Shown here: positions 51,281 through 63,588 of the stretch, one piece after another
Layout: each line of letters opens with the position of its first letter
How positions within the stretch are numbered: the stretch's first letter is position 1
Origin: Epinephelus fuscoguttatus
Taxonomy: Eukaryota; Chordata; Actinopteri; Perciformes; Serranidae
Reading direction: 5' to 3'
Length of the DNA: 64,000 nucleotides
Assembly: GCF_011397635.1 (NCBI RefSeq)
Contig: NC_064775.1
Span: forward strand, 11,868,952-11,932,951
Program-made: the position numbers and the translations under genes
The notes under the pieces: generated by a model
The model's database searches: none
Told to the model about the DNA's origin: nothing
Seen by the model: only the letters and a program-made list of their open reading frames with translations

Positions 51281-54153
51281 GAGTAAGACAAAATGAGGGG
51301 GCAAAAGCCCCTCGGGGTGCAGTACAAAAATAAAGAAAAAAGAGGAACACCAGATTTGTCTGTTTGTTTTTTATTACTATTGCTTGTTAGTTGTTTAATT
51401 GTGTTAATTTTCATTAGCTCTTGTTTTGAATACCTCTAGTACTACTACTACTAATAATAATTCTTTTTGTTGGGGGCAGAGGGGGCCACAGACAAAGCCT
51501 GTCCAGTGCACTGAATGAGCTACGTCCGGCCCTGCAGATAGCTTGTAAAAATGCTGTGGTCAGATTCAGTCCTCACGGGAGCCTCTCCTAACAAAGCCTG
51601 ATGGTAATGGGCCACATGACGCGCCAATTTAGCCCCACACGAGCTCCGACATACAAATGAGAGCGAGCTACAGCGAAGACATACATTAATCCTAGCCAGA
51701 TTGGGGACTGTATGAATTTTGCTAAGAACCTTATCTGTTATTTTCCCCTGATCTCCTGCTGGGTGAATTGATTGCGTTTTTGGTCTTAATCCGCAGCATG
51801 CCATGCATCTTGGGAGACAACCAGGGAGCCATCTTGAATAAATAGAATTTGGACTTGACAAAAGCCACCTCCAGCTGAGCAATGAGAAAGCATCCTTTCA
51901 CCACTGCACATCCCCTACCACGCTGAATGACATTAGGAAATAGCCAGCCACTGTTTGCATGGAACTGTTCTATCGATTTTTCTGTTGCTCGCTCCAGCTG
52001 CAGTTTCTCTCGGAATATCATTTGCCTGTATGACACTCATCAGGATGGATAAGCCCATTTTGGAAACATCTCTGTGCAACCAGAGAGGGTGTTTTAATGA
52101 GATTAATTAGATCGCTCATGAGTGATGGTCCTCCACCAATTACCTGGGCCATAATACCGTTTTCCTCCACCCAGGGCGTCGCGCTCTGCCGAGCGGTGCC
52201 AGCTTTCTGCAAGCAGTTTCTGCAGCAGGAAATGATTAATCATCTCATCACCATCCCAAGAGATAATATGACAATAAAGACAAAAGCCTCTCATCGGCTG
52301 TGGCTGGTTAAAGCCAAGAATTGCTTCCTAAACGCCGACTCCAGAGTTCAATTAGACGATACGGGTGCAGCCTTTTAGAATACAAGCTCTCTTGATGTTG
52401 TAACACAACACCGCAGAGGTCTGACTGGAGGTCCATTCCTTTTCTATAATGAGGTTCTGCAGTTCACATTCCACCAAATGACAGAATATCAGAGGTGCTT
52501 TGGCAAGACAGAGACGCTGCAGCTCCTGTTTTTCACTCCTGAAGGAGAGCAGCGGGGTACGACCTCCCTCGTGTCTATTTCCTTTTCCTTGCTGAAGGGC
52601 AGGGAGGGTCACAGACACAGAGGGATCACAGTGGAGAATATGGCAGCCAGGAATCAAACCACAGCAGGATTCAGCCATGGATTGGAGAGCCGGCGGCTGC
52701 ACGCAGAGCGCTGTGCAGGTTTTTATTGGCCCTTCTCCATCACACCTGTCACACAAGATTGGGTTTGTAGAAGCGCTTCCTTCAGCTGAAAAGGCCAAAG
52801 TAGATTATGGGGGCAGGCGAGGCTGAAATGGAATAACCAATGGAATGGCGCCAAATATAACGCCTTGCTGTCTGAATGCAAATCATGATTGAATTATGAA
52901 TGATTTGTATGGTTTACTGTCAAGTTTTGCCTGGTTGGAGCAGCTTTTTAAACGTTTTCATGTCCCAGACTCCTAAAAAGACACATTTTGTCACCACATC
53001 CTGTGGGGAGGTGATAATGAAAATGAAACCTACAATTACAATAATCATTATTACACATAATGTAATGTCTGTAATTAGAGAAATTCCTTTGGAATTGAGT
53101 TACAGCGATATTAATCTATTTCTCAATTTGCTGTGGACCCCCAGGAGCCTGTGCAGGGTCCCTGGGGGTCCACTGACCTATATTGAGAAGCACTGTTGCA
53201 GCTCTGGTGTTCGCATTCATTCTAGCAGAATGTATCCCTCTGCGAATCGTCCTTTATTCTTTTTCATGTTTGTGTTAAGACCAAAACCAACAGTGATTTA
53301 GTTCAATTTATCTCTGTTCTTTCCCAAACCTATCGCAAATGTATAGTTAAACTTTCAAACAAGGTTAGATTCGTTCAGTGAATAAAAACAGCAGAGCACG
53401 GTAGTTTTTAGTTTGCATTACTCAGACAGGAGGAAATAGTGTGTTTGTGTGGGACTACTTTCAGCTGTGGATGAATAAACATTTGGTGCACTAGTGACGA
53501 CTCACAGCAGCAAGGCTGTGTATGTGGGACTGCATTTTTGAGTATTTACATATAAAAATCACTCTCTTTTCTCTTTCTGGGTGTAGAAATTAATTTATCC
53601 TATCAAATGTGATTTAGGGGTGATTAGCTATCCCTACTTATTCTTTAAAATCATCTTCCTGACTATTAGCTTGTAGGTCATAGTCATGAATGTAAAAAGA
53701 GAACCGGATACAGTATTGGAGGCGGGGCCCCATTCATTCCTATGAAAGTTACTTAGTGGCACATGGAGCCAAAAAACTTAACTGTCACCTATAAAATTAC
53801 CCAGTTGAGACGCATTAGAGACTTTCACTGGCCGAACCAGCCATCTAGACTCTCAAAATGTGACTGAATGTCATTTCATTGGGGGCTGTGATGCTCAAAA
53901 AAATGATCCACTGGTTTACAGACGTCTCTTTTGCTATGTATGTCTATGTGAAAAGTAATTTGGATCACACAGCATCATGTAACTGTTGTAATTTAACTGT
54001 TTGGCCACTATGAAAATTGGCTTCAATGCTTGGTGCACTTTCTGCAGGCCTGGTCGTTGTGGCTAGCAGCATGATATCATGGGTCAGAGGTTTGTTTTAG
54101 ATCTCAGATGACAAAAACTGTATATTCGACAGATTTTCATTTACGGTCTAATT

Positions 54154-54617
54154 TAGAGGTGTTAAACAAAAGGCCCGGGGGCCAGAAGTGGCCCACCAAA
54201 GGGTCCAATCGGCCGTCTAGATGACTTTGCAAACCTAATACTGATGTACCTGTGAAGGCTAAAAGGTACCAGGGTTCAGGAGCAAGTTAAACAGTGAATA
54301 GACAGAGTTAGGGTTAGCGTTAGAATACAGTTCTCTGAAATAACAATCAATACTTATTGTGGCCAAATTTAAAGATATTGAACATTGTGCAAATGCAGCA
54401 GCTTCAGTACAAAACAATCTGTATCAGACTTCTGCCTTAATACAGTATGGGTGGAACCCTGTTGCTAACATACTGACAAAACTTCACATTGTAAATGGTT
54501 TGTAAGGCAGGGGATGACTTAACCTGCTTCATTTATAGGTTATTATGCTATATGGTTTCACTGAGATCAAACTGGAATGTATGTGGCCCATGAACTAAAA
54601 TGAGTTTGACACCCCTG
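54154..54617. mobile_element. hAT-like non-autonomous element with exact 8-bp target duplication
   Basis: The ends are tagaggtgttaaac and gtttgacacccctg (imperfect inverted repeats). Flanking gtctaatt at 54146-54153 and again at 54618-54625 is a perfect 8-bp duplication, the hAT hallmark. The interior begins with a ggcccgggggccagaagtgg motif familiar from teleost copies. Confidence 0.88.
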
Positions 54618-57349
54618 GTCTAATTTTTTGATTTCTCTCTCAGGTTCATATACTCTAAGAGACTCTCATGTGACAGCCAAAGGTTACCTCTACTTTTCGG
54701 TGGCTAGCTTGTCTATGTGCATTGTAGAGGGAGGTAAGCACTGAAGAACCAAGTAACACATCTGTCCCTCAAAAGTGCACAAAAATCTGTAAAGCAAAAG
54801 TAAAAATGCATCAACTTGCAACATTTTTTTAATTCTTTCACCTCTTTGTAATTTTGACAAATTGTGATTCAAACAATGAAAACATTTTCAAGAGTAAAAA
54901 GGACAATTGAGAGAAGGAAATTTTGGACTTGTACCCAGCCGACCTGCCTCCACTCTAATCTCTTGTAACAGCACATTCCCCACATATTGTCTTGCACTTG
55001 GTTACATTACGGAGACTAAAGCCCAAACTGCTTTTTTACTGCGTTTTTAATTAGTTAATTTTGGACAACAATGGAGCTCTGCAGCTCAGAGGAATAGGAT
55101 ATATCAGGATTTAGATACACACACAGTGCTTGTTAGCACAATTAATTCATTGTTGGTTTTGGTCTTTTCATGGGATTTATTGACAATAAGAAAAATAAAG
55201 AATATCACTGGAGTTATTCTTTAAATTACATTTCTTTTGGATCCATTTCTCATTCATTTAGATACAGCAGGTTTGCAGTGGTGTCTTCTTTAGAATTCCA
55301 TTTGCTTGATGTTCTTCAGATGGCGCCATTTATCTTTTCTCTTCCTATTGTCTTTTCTTTGTCAGTACACTGTGATTTTCTAACTATATGTCATTATTTC
55401 CGCCAGATATTTGCCCAGCTAATTTTGGCCATGTGACGTTCAGAGCATGCCGTGTTGCTATGTAACCTGTTGAAACATCTCTGCGCCGAGGCAAAGGCGT
55501 TGATTGCACTTGAAGGAAAAAGTGAGTTGGGTTTTTGGTCTGATGCCAGCTTTAAAGCAAGAGGGGAAGGAGGGGGTGTGTGTCAGACAGAGAGCAAACA
55601 TGCAAACCTCGCCGGCCGTCCGTCAGTGTTTGAGTCCATCTTTATTACTGTCATCACCTGCGGAGGTAATGTTTTTCCTCTGGGCTGATAGGTGGTCCAA
55701 CGCAAACAGTGTCACACGGCTGCAGCGCTGCTCTTTACCGAGCAGACCCTCTGGGAAGAACATGAGACATCTTCATCTGGGCGCTGCCTCATTATGGCTC
55801 CGTCTGACAAACACACCACTTCCTCTCTCTTTCAATAAACACTTGCACATGCTGTATTTGTGTAGCACACACTCTTTATTTGTGTAACGCACAGGAAAAC
55901 ACTCGACTACACTTCTGCATTACTTTCCCTCCTCGCTCACTTTCTCTTTCCCGCACACACACGTGCACATGCACCTTTTGGGTGTAATAAAACAGCAGAT
56001 CAGAGTCATTGGCTGCTGACAGGGACTGACACTGAAACCTGCTGTTGTTGGAAGGCTGCCTGGGAGATGTTCATTACTCACAAAGCTTGTCGGTTTGGAC
56101 AGGAGAGGAACAACGGTCTTATTAAGTGGAGACCTGGAGCAGCCGTAGGGGAAATACACACACACCCACGCGCGCACCCACATGGGCTCTGAGAAAGTTC
56201 GAAGCCGAGCGCTCTGATAGGCTGAGAGAAGTTGGGGCTGCCAGAAAAATTTAAAACTTTCTCGCAACGGCGGAATTTGCTGAGTATGGAGTTTGACACG
56301 GCTGACAGACAGACAAATCGTGACATGACGACATCCGCGACGTCAACCCTTCGAGCCTCAGCACCGAGAGGGGAAGTCAAATTCTGCTGCGGAGGAATGT
56401 GACGGCCTCATTTTCACAGGAGCCTGCTGATATTGATTGGAGTTTCTGATGTCTGTCTGGCTCATTGTATAACTCTCACAAGAAGAGATTCAATATTCCC
56501 GACATTGCTGAACCTGAAGCCTTGTTTCCATAGTAACTCTGCTCTCCGTCTCTCTAAACATAGCCCTTCTGACTGACTTTAGCTCTGTTCAGATCATCAA
56601 GCACAGCTGAAGAGGAGGAAGATGCGTGGACATGGACAATAATGTTCCTGACTTGAGGCGATGAAACGATTTGCTAGCTTGTCAGAACAACCAACATCTT
56701 GGTGTATTTGCAGTTCGAACCGTGGATAAAGCAGCAGAGGAACACAAGAAGAGCAAATGAAACAAGATGGAAATAGGCTTGTATTTCACTGGTGAGCGTT
56801 CATCTATCTTCCAAAAAGCAAAATTTACAAGGCGCCACTTGTTGAGGGCTCCAATGAGGACACTTGGTTGTGTTTTCTGCTGTGAAGTTCTAATCACAAA
56901 GCCCCCAATTCATCCCTCACCTGCTACTTTTCACTAAGTTTGCAAAACCTTAAAATAGCAGCATCTCTCTCTAAACAACCTGCTCCATTTCAGCCTCGAG
57001 CAAAAGGGGGCCGTCATAAATCAAAACCACTGCACTTGTGACGGTTCGGGGACGAGAAGGGAGTTGGCTGAATTAGCATTTGATGCAGTCGTGACTGTTT
57101 TTTAGGTAAATCTCCACAGGTGCAGCAGAGTCCGACAGGACGCCGCTGATATCATTGGAAAGCGAGTGTAGGGAAAAGTAGGGATTCAAAGTTAATCAGA
57201 CCTTTTATCCTAATCTGTCAGTGAACAGCATTTCTGATGCTTAAATGTGAGTGCTGTTATTGAAGAATCATGATGCATCTTCAACCATGGTGTCAACAAT
57301 ATGATTCGAGAAATTTAACACCTATGCTACCCTTACTAAACCTTCCGTT

Positions 57350-57448
57350 TCATTTCCTGACGAAGAACCTGCTGATGTCTGACGCAACCTTGGAGGCTGC
57401 AACGCTCTTCCTCATCTGGCTCCGTTCTTTGGCTTGCTGAGCCGTTCT
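57350..57448 (-). CDS. zranb3: zranb3 last coding exon
   Basis: Acceptor tctccacag. 32 codons (RTAQQAKERSQMRK, then SVAASKVASDISRFFVRK) and TGA at 57352-57350. It follows the human order RTARQAKERSQVRR...DITRFLVKK. Confidence 0.95.
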   Translation of the reverse strand, partial: RTAQQAKERSQMRKSVAASKVASDISRFFVRK

Positions 57449-60432
57449 CTGTGGAGAAAAATGGAACATGATGTAAGAGGTTAAAATCTGCAGTCGGCGC
57501 TGAGGAGAAGAGTGAGATCAATATATTGAGCATCTCTAGATTAAAGTGTCCGAGTGGTGGCATAAACAGCGAGAGGATCCCCTTATCAGAACGAGCAGCT
57601 CTCCACATCAGTTTATACACGTCAACGTATGAAGCGCTTCTTTCCAGACTGACACCCACTCTGACAAAAATGCATTCGGGCGTGAAAGTAAAGCACATTT
57701 TAAGGTACAATGGAAAGCTCTGTTTTATTTTGCTCCCAGATCTGTTCTGTTTTTCAGAAGTGGATTGTCTGTGATTATGAAATATTGACTGAAGAAGCTC
57801 AAGAAGGAAAATGTTCCCAGGGCAACAAATGCTATATATCAATATGTCACACAGGCACATCATGTGATGTTATTACAGGCAATATATAGCTGTGTGAGGG
57901 ATGGTATGACTTTTGATCAATGTGTTTGACCATGTATCACATTACTGCCATCGCACATGATCCTCAACATGACTGATGAGGCTTTCTTTTTCTGTGTGGA
58001 TAAAGGAGAGGTCCATCCACTGTGCACCTTAAACGTTAGACAAATTGCTTTTGCCCCTTAAGCCCTTTGGCTCTAAAAGCTGTTGCTGCGGTTGTTACGG
58101 GTGCAGTGATGCGGAGTGTGCACGTACGGCTTTGTGGCAGACGGTGCAGAGCGTCTGCAGGTTGTCCAGGGAGCACTGTCCTCCTCCGCTGTAGACCGGC
58201 CGGATGTGGTCGACCTGCCAGAAATCCCCTTCGACCGGAGCGCGGATCATCTCATTCAGCTAGAAGCACACACAGAATGAAATCGTGAGTGTCTCAGTGC
58301 ACTGACTACCCTTGGATGTTTTCTCATAGTGCTCCAAATTGCCAAAAACAAGCTGTGATTGCATTGCCCTCCCAAACCATCCATCTATGCTAAAGTTCAT
58401 TTTTTGAACTGATGTGATGTCTTTAGTAAAGCTCAGTCTCTCTCAGAGTGCTAAAGTGACCTAAATAGTTATTTCGCAGCACACACACTCATCCACACAC
58501 AACACCATTTGTATTAAACAAATCTGCACCGCAGGGGCACTTCAGCGATGTGCTTCACAATAAAAGAAGATAAAAACAAATAAGTCTTACGGAGTAAACA
58601 TGACAGCGAGGCACATAAATGGCAGAAATCTACAACAGGAAATAATGAAAGAAAAATGCAGAATAAGGCCTCTGATAAAGGTTTGAAATGTGAGGCTGAA
58701 TGCACCACATCAATGACAGTGAACTTTCTATTATCCATCATCATCAGACGCCTGAGGTACAGCCACATAAACCACAAAAGTGATTTTTGTCCTACATAAT
58801 GGGCGGCAGTAGTGATGTAAATTTGCCTGACAAAGAGAGAAATGAGGCTAAATAGACCAGAGGGAATAATATGTGACAGAAGGAAACATACTCCTCAATG
58901 CCATACTATTGTTTTGTCAGCTGTTAATGGCTTTGTAATGACCAGTAAAAGTTTGTGAATACTGAGAAAAGGTTAGCAGGCTCACACACTAAACTAAGAT
59001 GATGAACATGGTAAGAATTTTCTGTTCAAGCAGTAACTGATATTACAAAAGAAATAAAAATACAGCCTTATGTCACCTGAACCCCAAGGCCTTACGCTCA
59101 GTACTAATCACCAAGTGTTAGCATCTTAACATGCTACATGCTAAACAAATATAGTGAACATGGTAAACATACCTGCTAATTTTTAGCACATTCATGTTTT
59201 TATTGTGAGAATTAATAGTATTATTTTCTTGTTCACTTACTTTTTTTTTGTCTGATTTCAGTGCTGTATGGTTTACATGTTCTAAATAAATAAATAAATA
59301 AATAAAATAAGAATCTGACATTACCAGTTAGTTAGAAACACCACTGCGCTTAGATTTAGCCTAAAAGAGCGGCTTGCATGGCTGTAGACTCTTAGGTTTT
59401 TTTTTTTCCGTAACCTGTTATGAGGTCAGTTAAAGGGAATCTCGGCATTTTTGAAACTGGACCAGAATTGAGAGAGGGTGCTGCAGCCGGCAAGGGCAAA
59501 TAAAAATATGAAAAATAAACCCATTATTCACCTTCTTAGAAGTGAAACTGGCTCTGTAGATGGTAAAATTGCTGTTTATTTCAATGGAGTCTGGTTCTGA
59601 GGGCTGTTTCTGGTTACACAAAAAGGATCTTACTCTTTAACAGAGAGGTCTATCTCTGTGGGGATCCTTTCCATAATGTTGCCAGACACTTAATAATAAT
59701 TGTGATTAATTGATTGGTCCTTTACTCTGCAAAATATATATACAATGCAAGAAAATTGTGAAAAAGTAGCCCAAAGCAACAGATACAAATTACCTAATTT
59801 GTTTAACCAGCACTAAAAAAAAACCCCAAATATATTAAATTTACAATAATATAAAGCAGAGAAAAGCAGCAGATCTTCATATTTGAGATGGTGGAACCAG
59901 AGTTTTGTTTTATATTACCTGCTAAACTACTTTCTGTTGATTGATTGTTGACCTAAAGAGAAAATTGAGGACATATGGAATCTCAATAAAGCTGTAATTT
60001 CTAATTCACTTATTAAATCTATACTAATCGTACACAGGTAGACGCAGCAGCATGTAAGGAGCTAACGAGTTACTGGCTGGAAGAACTGAATTGCATCCTT
60101 ACAGGACCACAGTGCTGAACTCCAGTGTAGCAAAGAAGAAACACTGGGAACACAATTACCTGAACACTTAACCAGTGTGTTGCTTGCTGGTGTGTTTTAT
60201 TTTATTATGAAAACAGAGAAAGAAAGAAAAGAATACAGAGTGAGCAAGTGGAGGAGCGAAAGATGATTGAGAGAATTAGAAGCAGAGAAAGAGAAAGGCC
60301 TGATGGGAAGAGTTCTGGGCGAAAAATCCATTTTCCTGCTTTGACTGCTACTCTGCCGACATTAAGGCAGTGAGCTGGAATTGATCCCAACAGGTTTAAA
60401 GAACAGGCCTGCTCACAGGGGCAGAGTTCACG

Positions 60433-60474
<42 letters not shown>

Positions 60475-61064
60475 TCACACTCTCCAGTCAATTGAACCTG
60501 CTTTTGTGCCAAAATTGTGCACCTTGCTACACCAGACCTCACTACTACATACACACACCAAAATTCTGCTCACAGGCACCTAAAGGCCATAAGAACTACA
60601 AAAAATCCACACACACAGCAAAATGCCAATACACACATGGCAGAATTCTGTTATACGCATACTCGCACACACCCAAGAGGACCCCAAGGTACACATAAAG
60701 ACCCCTATACACATATACACACAAACACACCAGAACCCCCCAGTATGAACCAAAGAATGAGCCTATAATCTCGAGGCTCCTCCACCGCTGCGGCGTCTTA
60801 TCATGTGGCTGAGTTTGTTTCCTCTAAAGCGCGGAGCATCGATCGCCGCTGATGCTGCTGCCGGCGGCACTTGGAAGGGGGGGAGTGTGTGTGTATAAGT
60901 GTGTGTGCGTGTTTGTGTGTGAGAGAGAGAGGGGGGGGCTTTGCAGGATAACAGCCAACCAAATCAAACAGGCTTACTGGTCGAGGCCTGGCACTGGGAA
61001 AAAAAAATCAATGGGCCCAGCAATCCATTTACTGGGAGCTGGCCCCTTGGAGTGCAGATCAACC

Positions 61065-61105
<41 letters not shown>

Positions 61106-63227
61106 ATGTGTGTGTATGTGTGCATGGGCGTGCACGTGTAAATGTGCGTAGGTGGGAGGGAGAGTACAGGGCGCTTTTATTTTTGCACTTACACTGACAA
61201 GAAATGGCTTTTCATGTCAGTTATGTAGCTCACATCAGGAGAGTGATGTTAAGATGATGTGTGCATTGTAGTGTCTTAATACTGTAGGTCTAATAAGGCT
61301 GTTTGCTTATACAACTGTATTTTACCTGAACCCCAAAATCCAATTCCAGCTTAATCTCTGAAGGCATTCCCATCTTTGTGTTTTGTGCTAATTATCAAAT
61401 ACTACTGTGCAACCCAAGCGGCAAACTCTGGGATTGAAAAATGAAGCCAATGTGCGAGTCCATAACTGCAGTTCATCGAATGGCCACTTGAGGCTGGCTC
61501 CAAAACTAGCTCATCAGCAAAAAGTAGTATTAGCATTATCACAGTTAACTATAGCACTGTGCTAACCAAGCTACCAGCTAGCATTACGGTTTTCTCCACC
61601 CTCTCGTCCAAATAAACAAAAAAAAAAAAACATTGCCAAAATGCCAAACTCAAGGCTTCAAAATGGGACTCCACAAACCAATGAGTGCCGTCACGCTGGC
61701 TGCACCCATTATTTCATACAGTCTATGATGCTAACATGCTAAATTAAGATGGTGAACATTGTCAACGTAACATCTGAAATGTTCATCCTGCCAATGGTGA
61801 TGATTTTACCTCGCATTGTTTGACAGCTTATTAGCAACCACTGAACAATCTACAACCTGTAAGAAAACAATTGTTAAAACTCGGCCTTTCTGTGCTCTGG
61901 TGTCTGACCTGTTTGAGTGACAGCTGTGCCAGCCAAGTGTTCTCCAACATATCCTTGCGCTGGGAGGGCGGGGCATCACGGACCTTCAGGAACAGGTCGT
62001 GGGCATAGAGGCCGCAGTGCTGGCAGATGCCCTGCTCTGCCTCCAGCACCCGTGTGCGCATGTACGTCTGGCTGGAGCGCAACTGGAACTCCTCCTGGCA
62101 CCTAAGGGTGAGGAAGCGAATAAATCTGCCTTAACATTTATGACAATAACAGCTGGAATTCTTCAATTTCATACACAGGTGAGAGTTGTTATTGTCGCTT
62201 TTCTACTGAGATTCAGCTGAAAGGCGCACAGTAGCACAGCATTGTGTTGAAGTTTGATCAAACCCAGGTACAGAGGAGAGAAGGATATCACCTTGACTTA
62301 ATGACCTGAATTTGGCTCTTGAAAAGCACTTATGGAAATTACATTTCTACTTTAAATGGGAAGTGAGACTGAAGGGATGCAGAGACACTTTGTTAGAATT
62401 TAGTTGGCGGCCTTTCACAGAGTGACCATATGAATGAGCAGGAGCGGGAGCAGCATCTCGCTCAGGGACAGCAACACATTGCAGACACTCAACAAGCAGC
62501 ATTTTTCCACTTTCTATTTAAGTATTATTTATATTGATGCAGTGAATTGATCATGAAAAAATGTAACAGGAAAAGGATCATTATAAACATAGGAATTGCA
62601 GTCTGCAATCTTTTTAGTCATCAGAAAGTAATTTTTCCACAAGGCAAAGCTGGCAAAGCAACAAGGTGAAGTCAACATTATAGTTTTTGAGTTTGTTCTG
62701 CACAAAAACTCTCAAAGCTCTGAGTATAATTGAATTTTTAGGTGCCAGATGGGTGGGCTTTGGCACAGAGGACAATCGGTACTGGAAAGTTTAAGCACTC
62801 ACAGACACAAACTATTTGAAAGTTAATTTAATATGCTCTATCTCTGACAGACATTGTACCAAAGACGGCCTGGATTGTCCCGTTGCAGTAAGCCCCACCC
62901 ATCTGGTGCTCCAAGCAGGCAATGCTCAGATTTACATGCATCTGCTATTTGAAACAAGTCCTTGGAAGTTTTTGTGCAATTCTTTACAAAGACCTGGAAA
63001 TGTCCAATTTATCCCTTTGATTTTCCCCATTGCATGAGGGCTGTAGCCATGTGTGTATTCAGTGTCACTATACTTGTGGCTGCAGAATCGAGTGTCCCAG
63101 GCCCCACCGGAGGTAGAGCAGGCCTGCTGGCAGGACAGACACAGAGGGACACCCTCACTGTCCACTGCCTGTAGGTAGCCAGACTCTGATGATGGCTTCT
63201 CCTCCACTGTCTTACAGGACTCCTTGC
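57350..63227 (-). CDS. zranb3: zranb3, DNA annealing helicase and endonuclease: last four coding exons (C-terminus)
   Basis: Minus-strand exons 63227-63074, 62101-61909, 58259-58128 and 57448-57350 join in phase to about 192 residues ending at TGA, matching the C-terminus of ZRANB3 (human 1079 residues). Family role: fork-remodelling annealing helicase of the SNF2 class with a structure-specific endonuclease, recruited by ubiquitinated PCNA. Visible: a CLSCQQACS...FCSHKC zinc-binding region, ICQHC, a helical DLFLKVRDAPPSQRK segment and the HNH domain (WQVDHIRPVYSGGGQCSLDN, then LQTLCTVCHK) with its His, Asn and His all kept. The C-terminal APIM-type motif reads RFFVR. The helicase, PIP box and NZF parts are beyond the right edge. 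It is tail-to-tail with ccnt2. Confidence 0.95.
58128..58259 (-). CDS. zranb3: zranb3 exon with HNH nuclease motif
   Basis: 44 codons between acceptor cttctag and donor gtacgt. They begin LNEMIRAPVEGDFWQVDHIR and end TLCTVCHKA, and include the catalytic DH, the mid Asn and the final His with zinc-type Cys residues. The intron to the next exon is 679 bases. Confidence 0.96.
60439..60473. repeat. (AC)n microsatellite
   Basis: Pure AC run. The following 260 bases are loosely CA-rich. Confidence 0.95.
61067..61103. repeat. (TG)n microsatellite
   Basis: Pure TG run followed by impure TG/TA steps to about 61125. Confidence 0.95.
61909..62101 (-). CDS. zranb3: zranb3 exon, linker before HNH domain
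   Basis: Acceptor ccttag, donor gtcaga. It completes a split Lys and encodes CQEEFQLRSSQTYMRTRVLE, then AEQGICQHCGLYAHDLFLKV and RDAPPSQRKDMLENTW..SLKQ. Human has CQEEFWIRS..YLRAKVFETEHGVCQLC. Confidence 0.96.
62102..63073. other. zranb3 intron
   Basis: About 970 bases of AT-rich intron. Nothing recognisable. Confidence 0.6.
63074..63227 (-). CDS. zranb3: zranb3 exon, start of C-terminal zinc region
   Basis: Acceptor cagcacag, donor gtatag. 50 full codons with split codons at both ends. They include KESCKTVEEKPSSESGYLQ, then AVDSEGVPLCLSCQQACSTS and GGAWDTRFCSHK, matching human EGNPLCLRCQQP...WDSRFCSLKC. The 5' acceptor could also be a few bases off. Confidence 0.93.
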
Positions 63228-63588
63228 CTGTGCTGGAGACACAGATTCAGAAAGAAATCTATTACATTTACTCAGGAGTAAAGACTTAATTCATTGGCTG
63301 CTTTAAAAAGAACTCAGAGCAGAGTGGTGAATGCGGCATGATTGTTGTAGTACAGAGAGAATTAGTGGCGTGGAAATCAAATTAACATGGAGGAAGAGTT
63401 GTGTTTGCACTGACAGCACATAAAATCTCCCCAAAAATTCCCGAGCAGTATAATAAGTTATTAAAATAAGTTCCTTTGTACTTCAAGTTCAGTTTGATGC
63501 TATTACTTTGATACTGTTACTTCAGTAAGATTTTGAATGCAGGACTTTTAGTTGAGTATTTCGACACCTTTATATTACTACTTTCACT

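Larger units (their letters stand above)
37541..57349. other. 20-kb intergenic region between ccnt2 and zranb3
   Basis: No protein-coding gene could be supported. It contains a hAT fragment (38046), a LINE (38200-39000), repeats at 39228, 43823 and 47401, TIR elements at 44489-45056 and 50931-51280, a hAT element at 54154-54617, poly-A tracts, and low-repeat blocks (about 40.4-43.1, 49.7-50.7, 51.5-52.9 and 55.4-57.2 kb) that could be conserved non-coding DNA. The zranb3 3' UTR must occupy its right edge. Confidence 0.6.
58260..61908. other. zranb3 intron
   Basis: Holds a (TAAA)n run (59284-59307), a repeat-like stretch about 59420-59690, (AC)n at 60439-60473, a long CA-rich region to 60735, a small CpG cluster near 60785-60870, (TG)n at 61067-61103 and a repeat near 61690. 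No exon was recognised. Confidence 0.6.

Noticed and set aside
57336..57863. 175-codon minus-strand frame overlapping the last zranb3 exon
   Set aside because: It reads the exon in the wrong frame. The frame giving the ZRANB3 C-terminus and stop at 57350 is the real one.
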